64,000 nucleotides of DNA. It comes from Gari tellinella (lineage: Eukaryota > Mollusca > Bivalvia > Cardiida > Psammobiidae). Within the stretch, counting starts at the first letter, position 1, and the number at the start of each line of letters is the position of its first letter. The stretch lies in contig OV277874.1 of assembly GCA_922989275.2 (NCBI GenBank), positions 18,836,154 through 18,900,153 of the forward strand. The letters are read 5' to 3'. Both the position numbers and the translations under genes were made by a program. Below, in pieces: positions 42,853-52,930 of the stretch. The notes under the pieces were generated by a model that was not told the origin of the DNA, did not search any database, and saw only the letters and a program-made list of their open reading frames with translations.

Positions 42853-43268
42853 TTCATTCAATTTATTTCATGCTTTAAAACGAATTTTTGAACTAAATTG
42901 TTTGCCAATTAAAAGCAAAAGTCCAAGTGGGGAGCCCAAGGTTTTCATCTAATACCTTTTCCTGAAAGTTTGCCATACCATGACGTCACTGTTTTGACTT
43001 CATCGGTTTTTCGTCGTAACTTCCGTTCTAGGATTCGTTTTCTTCCGTTAAGGAGTTCTCGACAAACCGAGCTGTCGGAATTACACGATAAACACGACTC
43101 ACTACGATTCTTAGACTAAATGAGTCATGCTCATTACATAAAGTCATTCATTCAATCATGCATTCATTCTTTGGATGCTCTACGGGAAAACTCATAATAG
43201 AAGCAAAAGTGGGTTCATCAAAATAATAATTTCACTGATAATTTCTTCCATTATCTAGTAAACCACTA

Positions 43269-43460
43269 CAGTGGAGAATCTGTTATTCTTTCCCAATAAA
43301 CGCGTTTACGCTAAAACTATTATTTGCAGTGCAAACAGTTTGGAGCCAAGATAAAGATGAATTATCAGAATTGTCAAAAAGTTGTATTTTTCTACGTTTT
43401 AGTGTTTTGCGTTTGCGTACGTTTGCGTTTAAACGGGAAACAATAACAGATTCTCCACTG
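43269..43460 (+). mobile_element. MITE family A, hairpin lost
   Basis: Reads GCAAACAGTTTGGAGCCAAGATAAAG: left arm base joined directly to the sequence beyond the right arm. Termini intact. Confidence 0.9.
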
Positions 43461-43555
43461 TAGGAAGCATGAAATAAATGTCATTATTGTTTTGGAATAA
43501 TTACAACTGTTGTACAGGGTGTCACAATTATAAGAACTTTTACGGTATACACTTA

Positions 43556-43761
43556 ACAATGGGGAAAACGTTATTCATTCCCAATAAATGTGTTTGTGCT
43601 TAAATAACTATTTTAGTAGCCTGATTGTACGCCGGATAACACGGCATTTGGTCAGGCTTCAAACTGTTTTCCCCTCAGATAAAAAAGGTCATTAATTTCA
43701 TAATGCATGCTCTTGGGTTTAATTTCGTTGAAATGTAAAAAGAATAACTTTTCCTCCAAGG
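43556..43761 (+). mobile_element. MITE family A, degraded
   Basis: AATGGGGAAAACG and AAAGAATAACTTTTCCTCC ends; hairpin tip CGCCGGATAACACGGC. Confidence 0.6.
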
Positions 43762-43769
43762 TACCACTG

Positions 43770-44160
43770 TAGCGTAGTCATTGTTGTAACATAGGTTCTT
43801 TGAAGCCAAACTGTCTAACTTTTATTTACAAATCTGTTCCCTGGCACGGTCTTTCTCTTCCAGCACTTCTCCCGGGTTCTGTCAAGCCAGTCATAAGCCT
43901 TTCAAACTTCACCCCTACATCTCCCTAATTGCTCCACTAATATCTCGCCAACTTCCCTAGTGCTCTCGCTCCTATATTCTCCCGCCCTCGCAGAGCGCCC
44001 ACACTCTTTATATACAATCTTTAAAAGCTCGACAGAATAATAATTTGACTAACGTCAGAGCTACATAAACACATTCCAGCCACATCCTAGCAGCGTAACT
44101 GAAATGAGTCGAACTAACCCTGACTCCTATAATGCGTCACCTTACCCCGGCTCATAGCCA
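43770..44160. other. Pyrimidine-rich DNA, no assignment
   Basis: C/T-rich 43850-44010 (CTCTTCCAGCACTTCTCCCG). Could be part of an unrecognised LTR-like repeat; no frame or matching end found. Confidence 0.35.
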
Positions 44161-44165
44161 AATAT

Positions 44166-44754
44166 ATTATTAACGTAGGCACTTGACGTAACATCCATTT
44201 TTATGTAATTTGCACAACGGAAGCACGGGATGACATGAAGTTACCATTTTTTGAATGAGGGCCGTTGCCAAAGTTTTATTAACTCATTTTCCCCTGAAAC
44301 TTCCAATGGAAAATTCCAGTTTGCAATAAAGGCTGGTCCATTTTAGACTATTTAGGGTTGTTTTTTGTAATAAATTGAAAAATGACAAACAGTGAAGTCC
44401 CTGATCAGAGGGCTCCTGCAGGAGCCCTCTGATCAGGGACTTCACTGTTTGCATAGGACAAGTGTACTCTTCACAGGTAAACATTTGGTAAACGACGCAT
44501 ATATGCGTCACTAGGGCTCAATGAGTTAATCAGTGTTGTAATCTGACATCTCGTAATTCCTCGCACATTCAAGAAGGGGTGCATGACGTAGATTGAGTAT
44601 TAGCTTAATTTAGTAACGTAATGCTAAAAATACTGTACCGAACAGATAACGATTTGGCAGCGTTTCTGTCGGCTGCTATAAAGGAGCTATGCCACACCAC
44701 CACAACGTGTATTACTGTATATAGTAAGTTAGTATTGTATTATGACAGGCGAAC
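44166..44754 (+). repeat. Segmental duplication copy 1, with family C insertion
   Basis: TTATTAACGTAGGCACTTGACG to AGTTAGTATTGTATTATG. Same as 45156-45481 apart from the family C element. The last 100 bases, with CTATAAAGGAGC, are identical between copies. Confidence 0.9.
44279..44529 (+). mobile_element. MITE family C, full length, with empty-site paralogue
   Basis: TTAACTCATTTTCCCC to CTCAATGAGTTAA. Hairpin about 44388-44453. Paralogue copy 2 reads CTTACTAATCAG at the site. Confidence 0.95.
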
Positions 44755-44788
44755 ATATCTTTTCTGACCTAGGGAAGTTAAGTATTTA

Positions 44789-44929
44789 CAGTAAAACCTC
44801 TCTATTACGACCACTAACTTTTCCTTTAGGAGCTTTCTGTTTCACTGTCACCATGCTTTAAGCTGCCACCTCTCTATTATACAATTAATTAGACTTCGTT
44901 TTAGTGGTCGTAATAGCGAGGTTTTACTG
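44789..44929 (+). mobile_element. MITE family M, hairpin arm deleted
   Basis: TA, CAGTAAAACCTCTCTATTAC to GTAATAGCGAGGTTTTACTG, TA. Only AGGAGCTTTCTGTTTCACTG of the hairpin is left. Confidence 0.85.
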
Positions 44930-45155
44930 TAGTTAGTATTCTAGAGAAGTTTGGTTAGAGATTACCAGACAGTACGTTGCGTTGCTGTCCTAAAGGTTTG
45001 TTTGTTTATTGCCGAAACCATAGCTGCCTTTACAATATCAGCTCTGTCGCGAAATAATTTTCATTTTAGAGGACTGTCCAATAAACACTCAGAGCGTTAG
45101 AAACGTTTCCTAGTTCTAAAACTAAGGTTTTAAATATATCATCGATATTTTCTTA

Positions 45156-45481
45156 TTATTAACGTAGGCAATTGACGAAACATCCATTGTTATGTAATTT
45201 GCATAACGGAAGCTTTGGATTACGGGAACTTACCATTTTTGGATGAAGGCAGCTTTCTAAGTCTTACTAATCAGTTAAGTAATCTTACATTTCATAATTC
45301 ATTGCACATTCATGAAAACGTGACGTATATTGAGTATTAGCTTAATTTAGTAACGTAATGCCCAAAATACTCTACCGAACAGATAACGATTTGGCAGCGT
45401 TTCTGTCGGCTGCTATAAAGGAGCTATGCCACACCACCACAACGTGTATTACTGTATATAGTAAGTTAGTATTGTATTATG
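45156..45481 (+). repeat. Segmental duplication copy 2, unoccupied
   Basis: Lacks the family C element. Shares TTAGCTTAATTTAGTAACG and the TATA-like CTATAAAGG region with copy 1; may be a solo terminal repeat of an unknown retroelement. Confidence 0.85.
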
Positions 45482-45646
45482 GGACCAATGCATCATGCGA
45501 CAAAGTGGAAGCCTGAAAAAGTTTTGAGAATAAGCAAAACTGTCAAAAAGACGTTTTATGAGGTCAATGTTCAATAGTTATTTTTTCCAAAAAATGCGGT
45601 TGTTCTGCGAAACCCAATGACAGTTGCAAAACAGTTTGGGTCCAAT

Positions 45647-45783
45647 GTTATAAAGCGGGTGAGCTGAGTCTGATTGTGTTCTCAAGCATTTGATTGGTCA
45701 GATTTGAGCCTAGGCTCAAATCTGACCAATCAAATGCTTGCGAACGACTTTAGACTCAACTGAAAAGTTTAATAACCTTGAAA
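45647..45783. repeat. Palindrome family F
   Basis: GGTTATAAAGCGGGT start is diverged. The 58-base core from CAAGCATTTGATTGG to its complement is perfectly symmetric around GAGCCTAGGCTC. Confidence 0.88.
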
Positions 45784-45879
45784 CCAGATTTGATCGGACG
45801 ACGAGAACATTTTCAAATCGTTAAGCACTCATTGATGACAGATTTCTTTATCCGTCGATAGGTTCTTTTAGGCGATCAA

Positions 45880-46555
45880 TTAGCCTTGAATTTAGTGGTC
45901 GTAGTAGAGCGTATTTATGTAATTGTGTTATCACAAACATATTTCTTGGAACTTGATGAACGTCTTGTCCACTGGACATTAATAATGTCTCTATAATGAC
46001 ATATCCTTACCACAATAACAGACGTTCCTTGTCGGGTTTTTTCCCCAGATATATTGAGATGTTTATCTGGCAGTTCTGTCTTACCAAAAACTATAGAGTA
46101 CACTAAAAGACATATCCTGACGACCTTTTGGTCAGAACGCCTTGCCAGACAATTTCCTTGCAAAAAGCATGGGTCTTGTTAATATTGAACCATTAAGCGT
46201 CTTATGTGAGATCGACCTTTATATTTGATAGTTTGTTTAGAAATAACCATTGAAAAACACTAGAGCATGAGTATAATCTGGGCCTCACCAGGTAAAGTGA
46301 GATTAGTATACCCGCTTGCAGTATTAAATGCATGCTTCTATTCACCTATCCAGGACAATGGGGGTAGTCTATCAATGGACTGAGGAAATGTCTTTAAACG
46401 TCTCTACTACGAACACTACATTGTGCAAATTATTGGGGTTTTCAGAACAGAAGACTGCTTAAAATCTAGGTGACAATTCAACAGAAAATTCCTTTATTGT
46501 AACTTTACTTTAAGCTGTCACCTGTCTTTCATAAATAGAGACGTTTTACTATATA
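45880..46555. other. Mostly unrecognised; family M scraps
   Basis: TAGTGGTCGTAGTAGAG at 45893 and a decayed family M copy about 46395-46555 (TTTACTTTAAGCTGTCACC, AATAGAGACGTTTTACT). Confidence 0.45.
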
Positions 46556-46663
46556 CCAACTGACATCCATACTCTTTAACCCCCCCCCCCCCCCCGGTAA
46601 CGTTTAATAGACAGTTCCAATTTCAAATGAAGATTAGTCCATTTAAACTATTTAGGGTTTACT

Positions 46664-47073
46664 TTAACCCTTTCACTATCAATGACGTCATAAAGCGCGT
46701 TTGCATAACGCGGGGTCTGATCAGGATCAAAACTGTTTGCCATTTGTTTTGCAATAACGTCAGTCATACTTCCTTATACAGTAGAACCTCTCTATTACGA
46801 CCATTAAAACGAAGACTAACTGATTGGATAAAAGACAGGTGACAGCTTAAAGCAAGGTGACAGTAAAACAGAAAGCTCCTATAGGAGCTTTCTGTTTTAC
46901 TGTCACCTTGCTTTAAGCAGTCACCTGTCGTAAATATTTTATAATTAACACAATTTAGTGGTCGTAATAGAGGGGTTCTACTGTATTTAAATTTGTAACG
47001 ATATTTCAGACAGCAATATTGAAGCGGTGAAGTGGTAAAAACTTCACGATAACTTTGGTCATGAAAGCGTTAA
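46664..47073 (+). mobile_element. MITE family B nested in C
   Basis: TTAACCCTTTCACTATC to CATGAAAGCGTTAA; TGACGTCA at 46683-46690. The hairpin has lost its left arm. It is itself split by family M. Confidence 0.85.
46779..46983 (+). mobile_element. MITE family M nested in B
   Basis: TA, CAGTAGAACCTCTC to GAGGGGTTCTACTG, TA. Perfect type-2 hairpin about 46847-46920, tip AGCTCCTATAGGAGCT. Confidence 0.93.
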
Positions 47074-47273
47074 CAATAAATTTCAAAATGACAGGACCCC
47101 TCTGATCAGGGTCTACTCTGTTTGCCCGGGATAAGACAGTGTACTCTCAACATGTACACTGTTTGTAATTGATGAGTACACTCGTCTGTCGGGTTGATTG
47201 TATTAAAATTGGAATCGGGTAAATTTCCTAGTCTATTTTGTTTTGTTTTACTTGCTCACTAAATCATTAATTA

Positions 47274-47433
47274 ATAAATATTATATTAATATTAGATGGC
47301 AGTTTGCGTGACATTCAAATTGTCAACCCGAGAAACAGAATGTCACCCCGAGGCGAAGCCGATGGTGACATTCTTGTTTTCGAGGGTTGACAATCTGAAT
47401 GTCACACCAACTGCCATCTAATATTTATTTTAT
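47274..47433. repeat. Inverted repeat around TGTCACCCCGAGG
   Basis: AGATGGCAGTTTGCGTGACAT and ATGTCACACCAACTGCCATCT, with inner GTCAACCCGAGAA and TTCGAGGGTTGAC, arms over 60 bases. Confidence 0.85.
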
Positions 47434-47579
47434 TACACCGAGCTTATCAACCCTGGCTGTAGTATCGTCTCGTTCGTATTTTAGAAAATATGTTGCGAAT
47501 ACCAATTGAGAACCGCCATGCACGTAACGTGCGAAACGACGTCAAGAAACGACGTCACATTGTTTATATCAACTCAACT

Positions 47580-48170
47580 CAAGAGTAGAAAAATAAGGGG
47601 TAAAACTCTCCCGAATAATTTAATCATGAAAGGTTTAATCTGCTGTAATATAGATAGATATAGAACACTGACGGATTTGCCATAAGCTGTTCTTTAGTTG
47701 ACTGTGAATACGAGCTTTGACTACATGTTTACGACATTAATTACCACGCCGACATTTTTTATTTATAAGAGAGAACCATAAACTGTCTGTGTGGATCATT
47801 ACAGTGTCGCAATGACGTCAAACGGCGTTGTGTTTATTGGTTGTAGTTTATATACTTTGTCCTTGAAAGGTTACATCATTTATTTTGATCTATACTTCTA
47901 GCAATTCAGTGTAAAAACAAAACTAATCACACACACAATTAAATAGGTGTTGTTTTCAGCTTCGTCCAAAATTATATTAATGTTGATGTGTTATAAGAAT
48001 CCGAGAGAAAAACGGTTAGATCTACTAGAAATTGAATCTTTCCGTCAAATTCCCTATAACAAAAAAGCAAAACCACACAAGAACAAAACCTGAGCTTCTT
48101 TTTTAAAAACTGACAAACTGTTTTGTACAATGTTTGACCTATTTTGTCAGTAAACATTCATGCTTAATGG
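47580..48170. other. Unrecognised DNA
   Basis: A family B end-like scrap (AATCATGAAAGGTTTAAT, 47622-47639); otherwise no assignment. Confidence 0.4.
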
Positions 48171-48175
48171 ATCTA

Positions 48176-48537
48176 CAGTGTTCCCTCCCTACAACGACCC
48201 TCCCAACAACGACTCCCTCTTTATAACGACCCTTGCAGCAGTTCCCAAAACAGAACAATTGTGTCGAACCTTTTAATGCTGCAATATCGTCTGCTTAAAA
48301 TCGTCGTCTGCTGGTTTTTTTCTACATTTACATAATGGACATTTTGACAGGAAAAAAACCTTAATGACTAATGACACACAGCTTGAATCAAGATCAGACG
48401 CCGCGTTACGCGGCGTCTGATCTTGATTCAAGCTGTTTGCAAATGTAGCCAATTTCCCCATCTCTAACGATTCCCTCCGAACAACGCACACAATGTGTGT
48501 CTCTTATTGGGTGTCGTTATAGAGAGGTAGTGCTGTA
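48176..48537 (+). mobile_element. MITE family E, full length
   Basis: CAGTGTTCCCTCCCTACAAC to GTTATAGAGAGGTAGTGCTG, TA both sides. Hairpin 48375-48439: CAGCTTGAATCAAGATCAG, paired variant CAAGATC/GATCTTG. Confidence 0.9.
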
Positions 48538-48558
48538 TAACCACAGTATTCTCAGTCC

Positions 48559-48889
48559 AGTGCTCCTCCCTACAACGGCCCTTTGAACAACGATACCCTC
48601 CTGACAACAACGATTGCCGCTGTTCCGTATACAAGACAATTATGTTCAATCTTTTCACGGTTGATTAAAAGTGTCGTCTACTGTTTTTAAGCAACATATT
48701 GGACATTTTGACAGAAAAAAACATAAAAATAACGAGTGACAAACAACTTGAATCGAAATCAGACGCTGCATCCGATCTGGAGTCAAGCTGTTTGCAAATG
48801 TAAGCAAATGTCCCTCCCTATAACAACTCCCTCTGAACAACACACACAACATTTGTCTCCCATTGGATGTTGTTGCAGAGAGGGAGCAA
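48559..48889 (+). mobile_element. MITE family E, second adjacent copy
   Basis: CAGTGCTCCTCCCTACAACG to GTTGCAGAGAGGGAGCAATA. Its hairpin (48740-48795) has lost most of the tip. Confidence 0.82.
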
Positions 48890-48904
48890 TACACTACATT
48901 ATTA

Positions 48905-49190
48905 CCACGTTCATGGCCTTACCCCGAGTAGAATGATTAATTACGTCGCATCTGATCAGGCTCCGAGGTTATAAAGCGTTTTAGTTGAGTCTGACTGTGT
49001 TCCCAAGTATAGCTCAAATCTGACCAATCAAATGCTTGGGAACGAGTTTAGACTCAAGTCAAAAGCTTTATAACCTCGGAGCCATGGTACAAACCGTTTT
49101 ACACTCATTTTAAATTTCTCTAAAATTGAGAAATAGGAGCAGACGACAATTGTTGAAATTGATGACGTCATTGCAGGGAAGGGATTAAAG
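48905..49190 (+). mobile_element. MITE family B interrupted by palindrome F
   Basis: ATTACGTCGCATCTGATCAGG stops at 48959; it resumes at 49084 with TGGTACAAACCGTTTTAC and ends GCAGGGAAGGGATTAA. TGACGTCA at 49163. Confidence 0.75.
48960..49083. repeat. Palindrome family F nested in B
   Basis: GCTCCGAGGTTATAAAGC to GCTTTATAACCTCGGAGC; the left arm core is shortened (CCAAGTATAGCTCAAATC). Confidence 0.85.
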
Positions 49191-49199
49191 AAGTGGTCG

Positions 49200-49460
49200 C
49201 TTACCCCTTCACGGCCTTACCACACATACAATAGTTATTTGCAAACAGTTTGGATCCTGATCAGATGCCGCGTTCTGCATCGTCTGTTCATTAACTAACA
49301 TGTTTGACACCTATTACAATATTTCCTTAGTAAAACATCTAAACTGTTTGGCACTCGTATCGAAGTTTTTTGCAGTCAGATTGATTGCCTGAAATATAAA
49401 TTTCACAAATAAAAGTAAAAGATAATCGTCTAATATAGATGACAAATTTGCAGTGAATCG
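49200..49460 (+). mobile_element. MITE family B, degraded
   Basis: TACCCCTTCACGGCCTTACC start; hairpin 49240-49306 right arm decayed; a second GTTTGGCACTCGTATCG follows. Confidence 0.6.
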
Positions 49461-49578
49461 TGTTAATTACCGTATGCAGTCACTATTAAATGAGATAAGG
49501 AGAAAACTCTAGCACAGACTTAAATATTGCAGAACATTGGCCTATCCGTGGGAATCCATAATAGGGCCTTGGAAAATA

Positions 49579-49811
49579 CAGTCAAAATGCAATACTTCAA
49601 CCTCGCTTACCAGTATTTCATAAGTTTAACTTCGACCAATCGACTTCGACCAAGTCGAACATACCCTAACATACCCGTATTTTAAAGTTAAAACGTGGCT
49701 AACATACGGACATGTACGAATAGTGCTTGGTCGAATGATTGAAATTCAACTTATGAAAAACTGGTACATGCACGATTGATTTAAATGAGTTCGAAATACC
49801 GAGTTTCGAAT
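49579..49811 (+). mobile_element. Family L element
   Basis: TA, CAGTCAAAATGCAATACTTC to ATACCGAGTTTCGAATG, TA; shares AACTTCGACC/TTTAAAGTTAAAACG text with 19131-19305. Confidence 0.6.
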
Positions 49812-50053
49812 GTAATTCCATTTGTCTTCACCGCATCTGTAAATATTCATTGACCTTAGTGATTAATCTATCGAAAATAGCACAACCATAATTGGATCAC
49901 TGATATCTTTTCTTTTGGAATCCTCCAGGCATAAGAAATCGTCGGATATAAATAATGCAAAACCATGGCTAAAGACGCATATGGAAACATGACATTTTCG
50001 CCGACAAACCTTACGTAAGCAAGTCATTAACCCGCTATATGCCAGTGTATATC

Positions 50054-50574
50054 ATATGTTACAGAGAGTAAGTTTAATCAGGGATTATGCGTAATCCCTG
50101 AACTTTTTAGTGATCACGCGTAATCACTGGGCGTTTTAGGGAATTGATGAAATGTCCCTTTTTTCATCAAATTAATAAATTTGTACTAACTTGACATTTC
50201 TATTGGATTTAAACATCATGCTTTCTTGAAATAGCATGGTCTAATAAACGTTCATACGAGGTTTCTCGCATACGTGAATGCAAATAAGTGAACAGTGTGC
50301 ATTTAAGTCAGGACAATTAAAAAACCAAGACATCTCTCTTGTTAATAAGGTTAACAACATCGTTTATAGCGTGGTACTTGCCTTTGAACTTAATGAACTA
50401 AACGGGGTAAGATGCATTACTTTAACCAAAAGTAACTGTCAAATATTTATAAAAAATCAACGAAAAGCTTCAAAATTACGCCTTTTCCATGGGAGATTTG
50501 GGGTTTTCGTGAAATCCCTGATTTTTCAGGGATTTCACGTATTCCCTGATTACACTTAATCCCTGTAACATATA
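50054..50574. mobile_element. Family O element with several small hairpins
   Basis: ATATGTTACAGAGAGTAAGT and ACTTAATCCCTGTAACATAT termini. Inside are four short stems: GGGATTATGCGTAATCCC, GTGATCACGCGTAATCAC, GGGAATTGATGAAATGTCCC and GAAATCCCTGA/TCAGGGATTTC. Confidence 0.75.
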
Positions 50575-50869
50575 TATTACAGATAATGTAGACCTTGATC
50601 GAATGGGCTTCTTAAGTATACATCTGATAAGGGTCTGCACTGATTACATCACTTCCTTTTTTTCCTGAAATATTTTATATGAACACCCCTTAAATTCAAC
50701 ATAAACTTTATATATGGCATCTTTCAGTAGTAACGACTAAGGATTAGCGCCTTGAGAAATTGATGAGGAGCATTTTTGCAGGGCTGCCATAAGTTGATCA
50801 TTAAAATCATAAGATTTCAAATTTTCAATTTTTCGGACGCAATTTTACTAATCGTACCTTTACCCCATA

Positions 50870-51300
50870 GTCTGTTTCTTGTTCTGAAGGCACATGACTG
50901 ATTTAAACAGGTTGAAAGTAAAGCAGAATGCGCCTTAAGGCGCATTCTGCTTTTCTTTCAGCCTGTTTTTAGCTACGATCTGCTAAAATAAAAATCCGAA
51001 TACTTAGGAAACATCCGGAGAAATGGGAGCCCTGTCGTTGCCTGTGTCTGTAAAGGCCTATGTTACATTTTAAAATTGGAACAGACCATTTGAACATTTT
51101 AGCCTACTAAAAAAGTTAAATCGTCTACACAGGGGCTTCCATTTCTCCGGATTTTTCCTAAATTTTTGGATTTTTATCCTAGCAGATGGTAGTTTAAAGC
51201 AGACTGAAAGTAAAGCAGAATGTGCAATGAGGCACATTCTTCTTTACTTTCAACCTGCTTTAAGTGATCGAGCTTGAAAAGTAGAAAGTTTGAAAATCTT
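50870..51300. mobile_element. Compound palindrome with two family D hairpins
   Basis: Hairpin 50902-50973, arm AATAAAAATCCGAATAC, GGAGAAATGGGAGCC; then the mirror GGCTTCCATTTCTCC, GGATTTTTATCC and hairpin 51189-51265. Each arm contains its own type-2 hairpin. Confidence 0.8.
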
Positions 51301-51754
51301 AGTATATTTTCCGTCGAAGACGAGAATGTTTTCTCTTTTAACCCCCTGGTTGAAACAATTTACCAATCAGTAATGATCAGAAATCTTGGTCAATGACCGC
51401 TTGCTTGAGCTGCAGCTCTCTCATTGGCCAATAGGCCGAAATGGCCTAGAGGTCAGAGACCACAAAAACATGTTCCATAGGGCTCCATTATAACGTTCAA
51501 GGCTGTGCTGACCCAATTTCATGTCCAAGAATGCAGGCCATATTTACAGGATTGTCGTTCTTGCTCACTTTAGTATATCAGACGTAAACCATTATCTCCC
51601 TTGGTCCACAAGATCAATTATCGATTTGTTAGGCAGATTATCGGGAATCGGTTGGTCATCTTAGCCTTGATAAGAAATCACGAATGCTTCGTTATCATTC
51701 GGCTGCCTCCGGAACACTGGTTCCGGAATCTTTCTTATTCTCAGCGGGACCTCT

Positions 51755-52010
51755 GAAAAGCCATTTGTGTTTATCTGCTGACTAAATAGTATTGAAAATA
51801 AAGGACCACTTAAAGCAGGTTTAAAGTAATGCAGAAGACGCCTTAAGGCGATTTCTGCTTTACTTTCAGCCTGGTTTAAGCTACCATCTGATAATATGTA
51901 GACATGATATCTGATGGCGCATGTTTAAAACTGTTTAAATGGGAACTATTTTGTTCATCGGAGGAATAAATTAAATACGCTAAAAGTCGCTTCGATGTGG
52001 GAAAGGGATA
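51755..52010 (+). mobile_element. MITE family D with type-2 hairpin
   Basis: Hairpin 51808-51882, tip AAGACGCCTTAAGGCGATTT; GGAGGAATAAATTAAATACG follows as in other copies. Confidence 0.75.
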
Positions 52011-52129
52011 CTATGTGTTTCTATCTCATGTAATTAAGACATTTGAATGATCTTTTAGCCTTAATTTTGTTTTAATCAACAACAAAGTACTTAACGACCA
52101 CTCATTGTTGACTGCAAGGTATGAATTGT

Positions 52130-52400
52130 TTCTGATTGAAATAATAGCTTTAACGCGTTTATTTGGAAAGAATAACGCCTTTTTCTCATTCTTGTATTTA
52201 ATCCATCCTACAAAAGGGAAATATGCAAACAGTGTAGACTCTGATCAGACGCCGCATTATAGGAATTTCAATATCAAGCAAAACGAAAATGAAAATTTAA
52301 ACCAGGCACCCCTGTTTGCTACTCAGATTGAAACCATAGATTACCTTTCTAAAAGTAAATTTCCCCAGTTTAGTGCATTGCGTTTAAACGGAAAAGAATA
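52130..52400. mobile_element. Family A and K scraps
   Basis: A-like TTTAACGCGTTTATTTGG (52149); K half-hairpin 52223-52265 running straight into the reverse complement of its own 5' flank (ATAGGAATTTCAATAT); A-like GCATTGCGTTTAAACGG (52375). Confidence 0.55.
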
Positions 52401-52687
52401 ATGTATCCTCACAAAAATTAGAGCTATCCGTACCTCTAACTGGATGTAGAGAAAACTCATCCCTTTTAAAGTTTTAGAATGTTCCAATCTAAACATAACT
52501 TGGACAGGTCAGAAGAAAACACTAATATAGACAAAAGACGAAAGGTGGTGGTGGGAGGGGGGGGGGGGATAATAACACGCAACGGACATCTGGATGTTAT
52601 AGGCGAATTCGTGACAGGTTACACTCAATTTCTGCGCCAACGGAAAGCATCTCGCCACTTAATGTTTATTTGAAGTATATAATATAG

Positions 52688-52745
52688 GTGTTCGGGATTG
52701 AAAGGTTCCACTGTAATCAGTGGAATCTCTCAATCAGTCGAACAC
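52688..52745. repeat. Short hairpin
   Basis: GTGTTCGGGATTGA, GGTTCCACTG TAAT CAGTGGAATC, CAATCAGTCGAACAC. Confidence 0.75.
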
Positions 52746-52761
52746 AACTCTATTGCTATAA

Positions 52762-52930
52762 ATAGTAAAACCTCTCTATTACGACCACTAAAAGAAGCTT
52801 AATTGAATTTTTAAAAGACAGGTGACAGCTTAAGAAAGTTGACAGTGAAATAGAAAGCTCACCTTGCTTTAAGCAATTAAACTATTAATTCAAACTAATA
52901 ATTAACTGGTCGTATTAGAGACGTTTTATT
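52762..52930 (+). mobile_element. MITE family M, degraded
   Basis: AATAGTAAAACCTCTCTATT to GTCGTATTAGAGACGTTTTATT; the hairpin has lost the tip. Confidence 0.7.

Larger units (their letters stand above)
46576..47206 (+). mobile_element. MITE family C hosting nested B and M
   Basis: TTAA plus an expanded C16 tract, then GTTTAATAGACAGTTCC and TTTAGGGTTTAC. Resumes at 47074 (ATAAATTTCAAAATGACAGG) and ends GATTGTATTAA. The hairpin right arm remains. Confidence 0.8.

Noticed and set aside
50278..50559. 93-residue frame
   Set aside because: Lies wholly within family O repeat DNA and has no recognisable motif.
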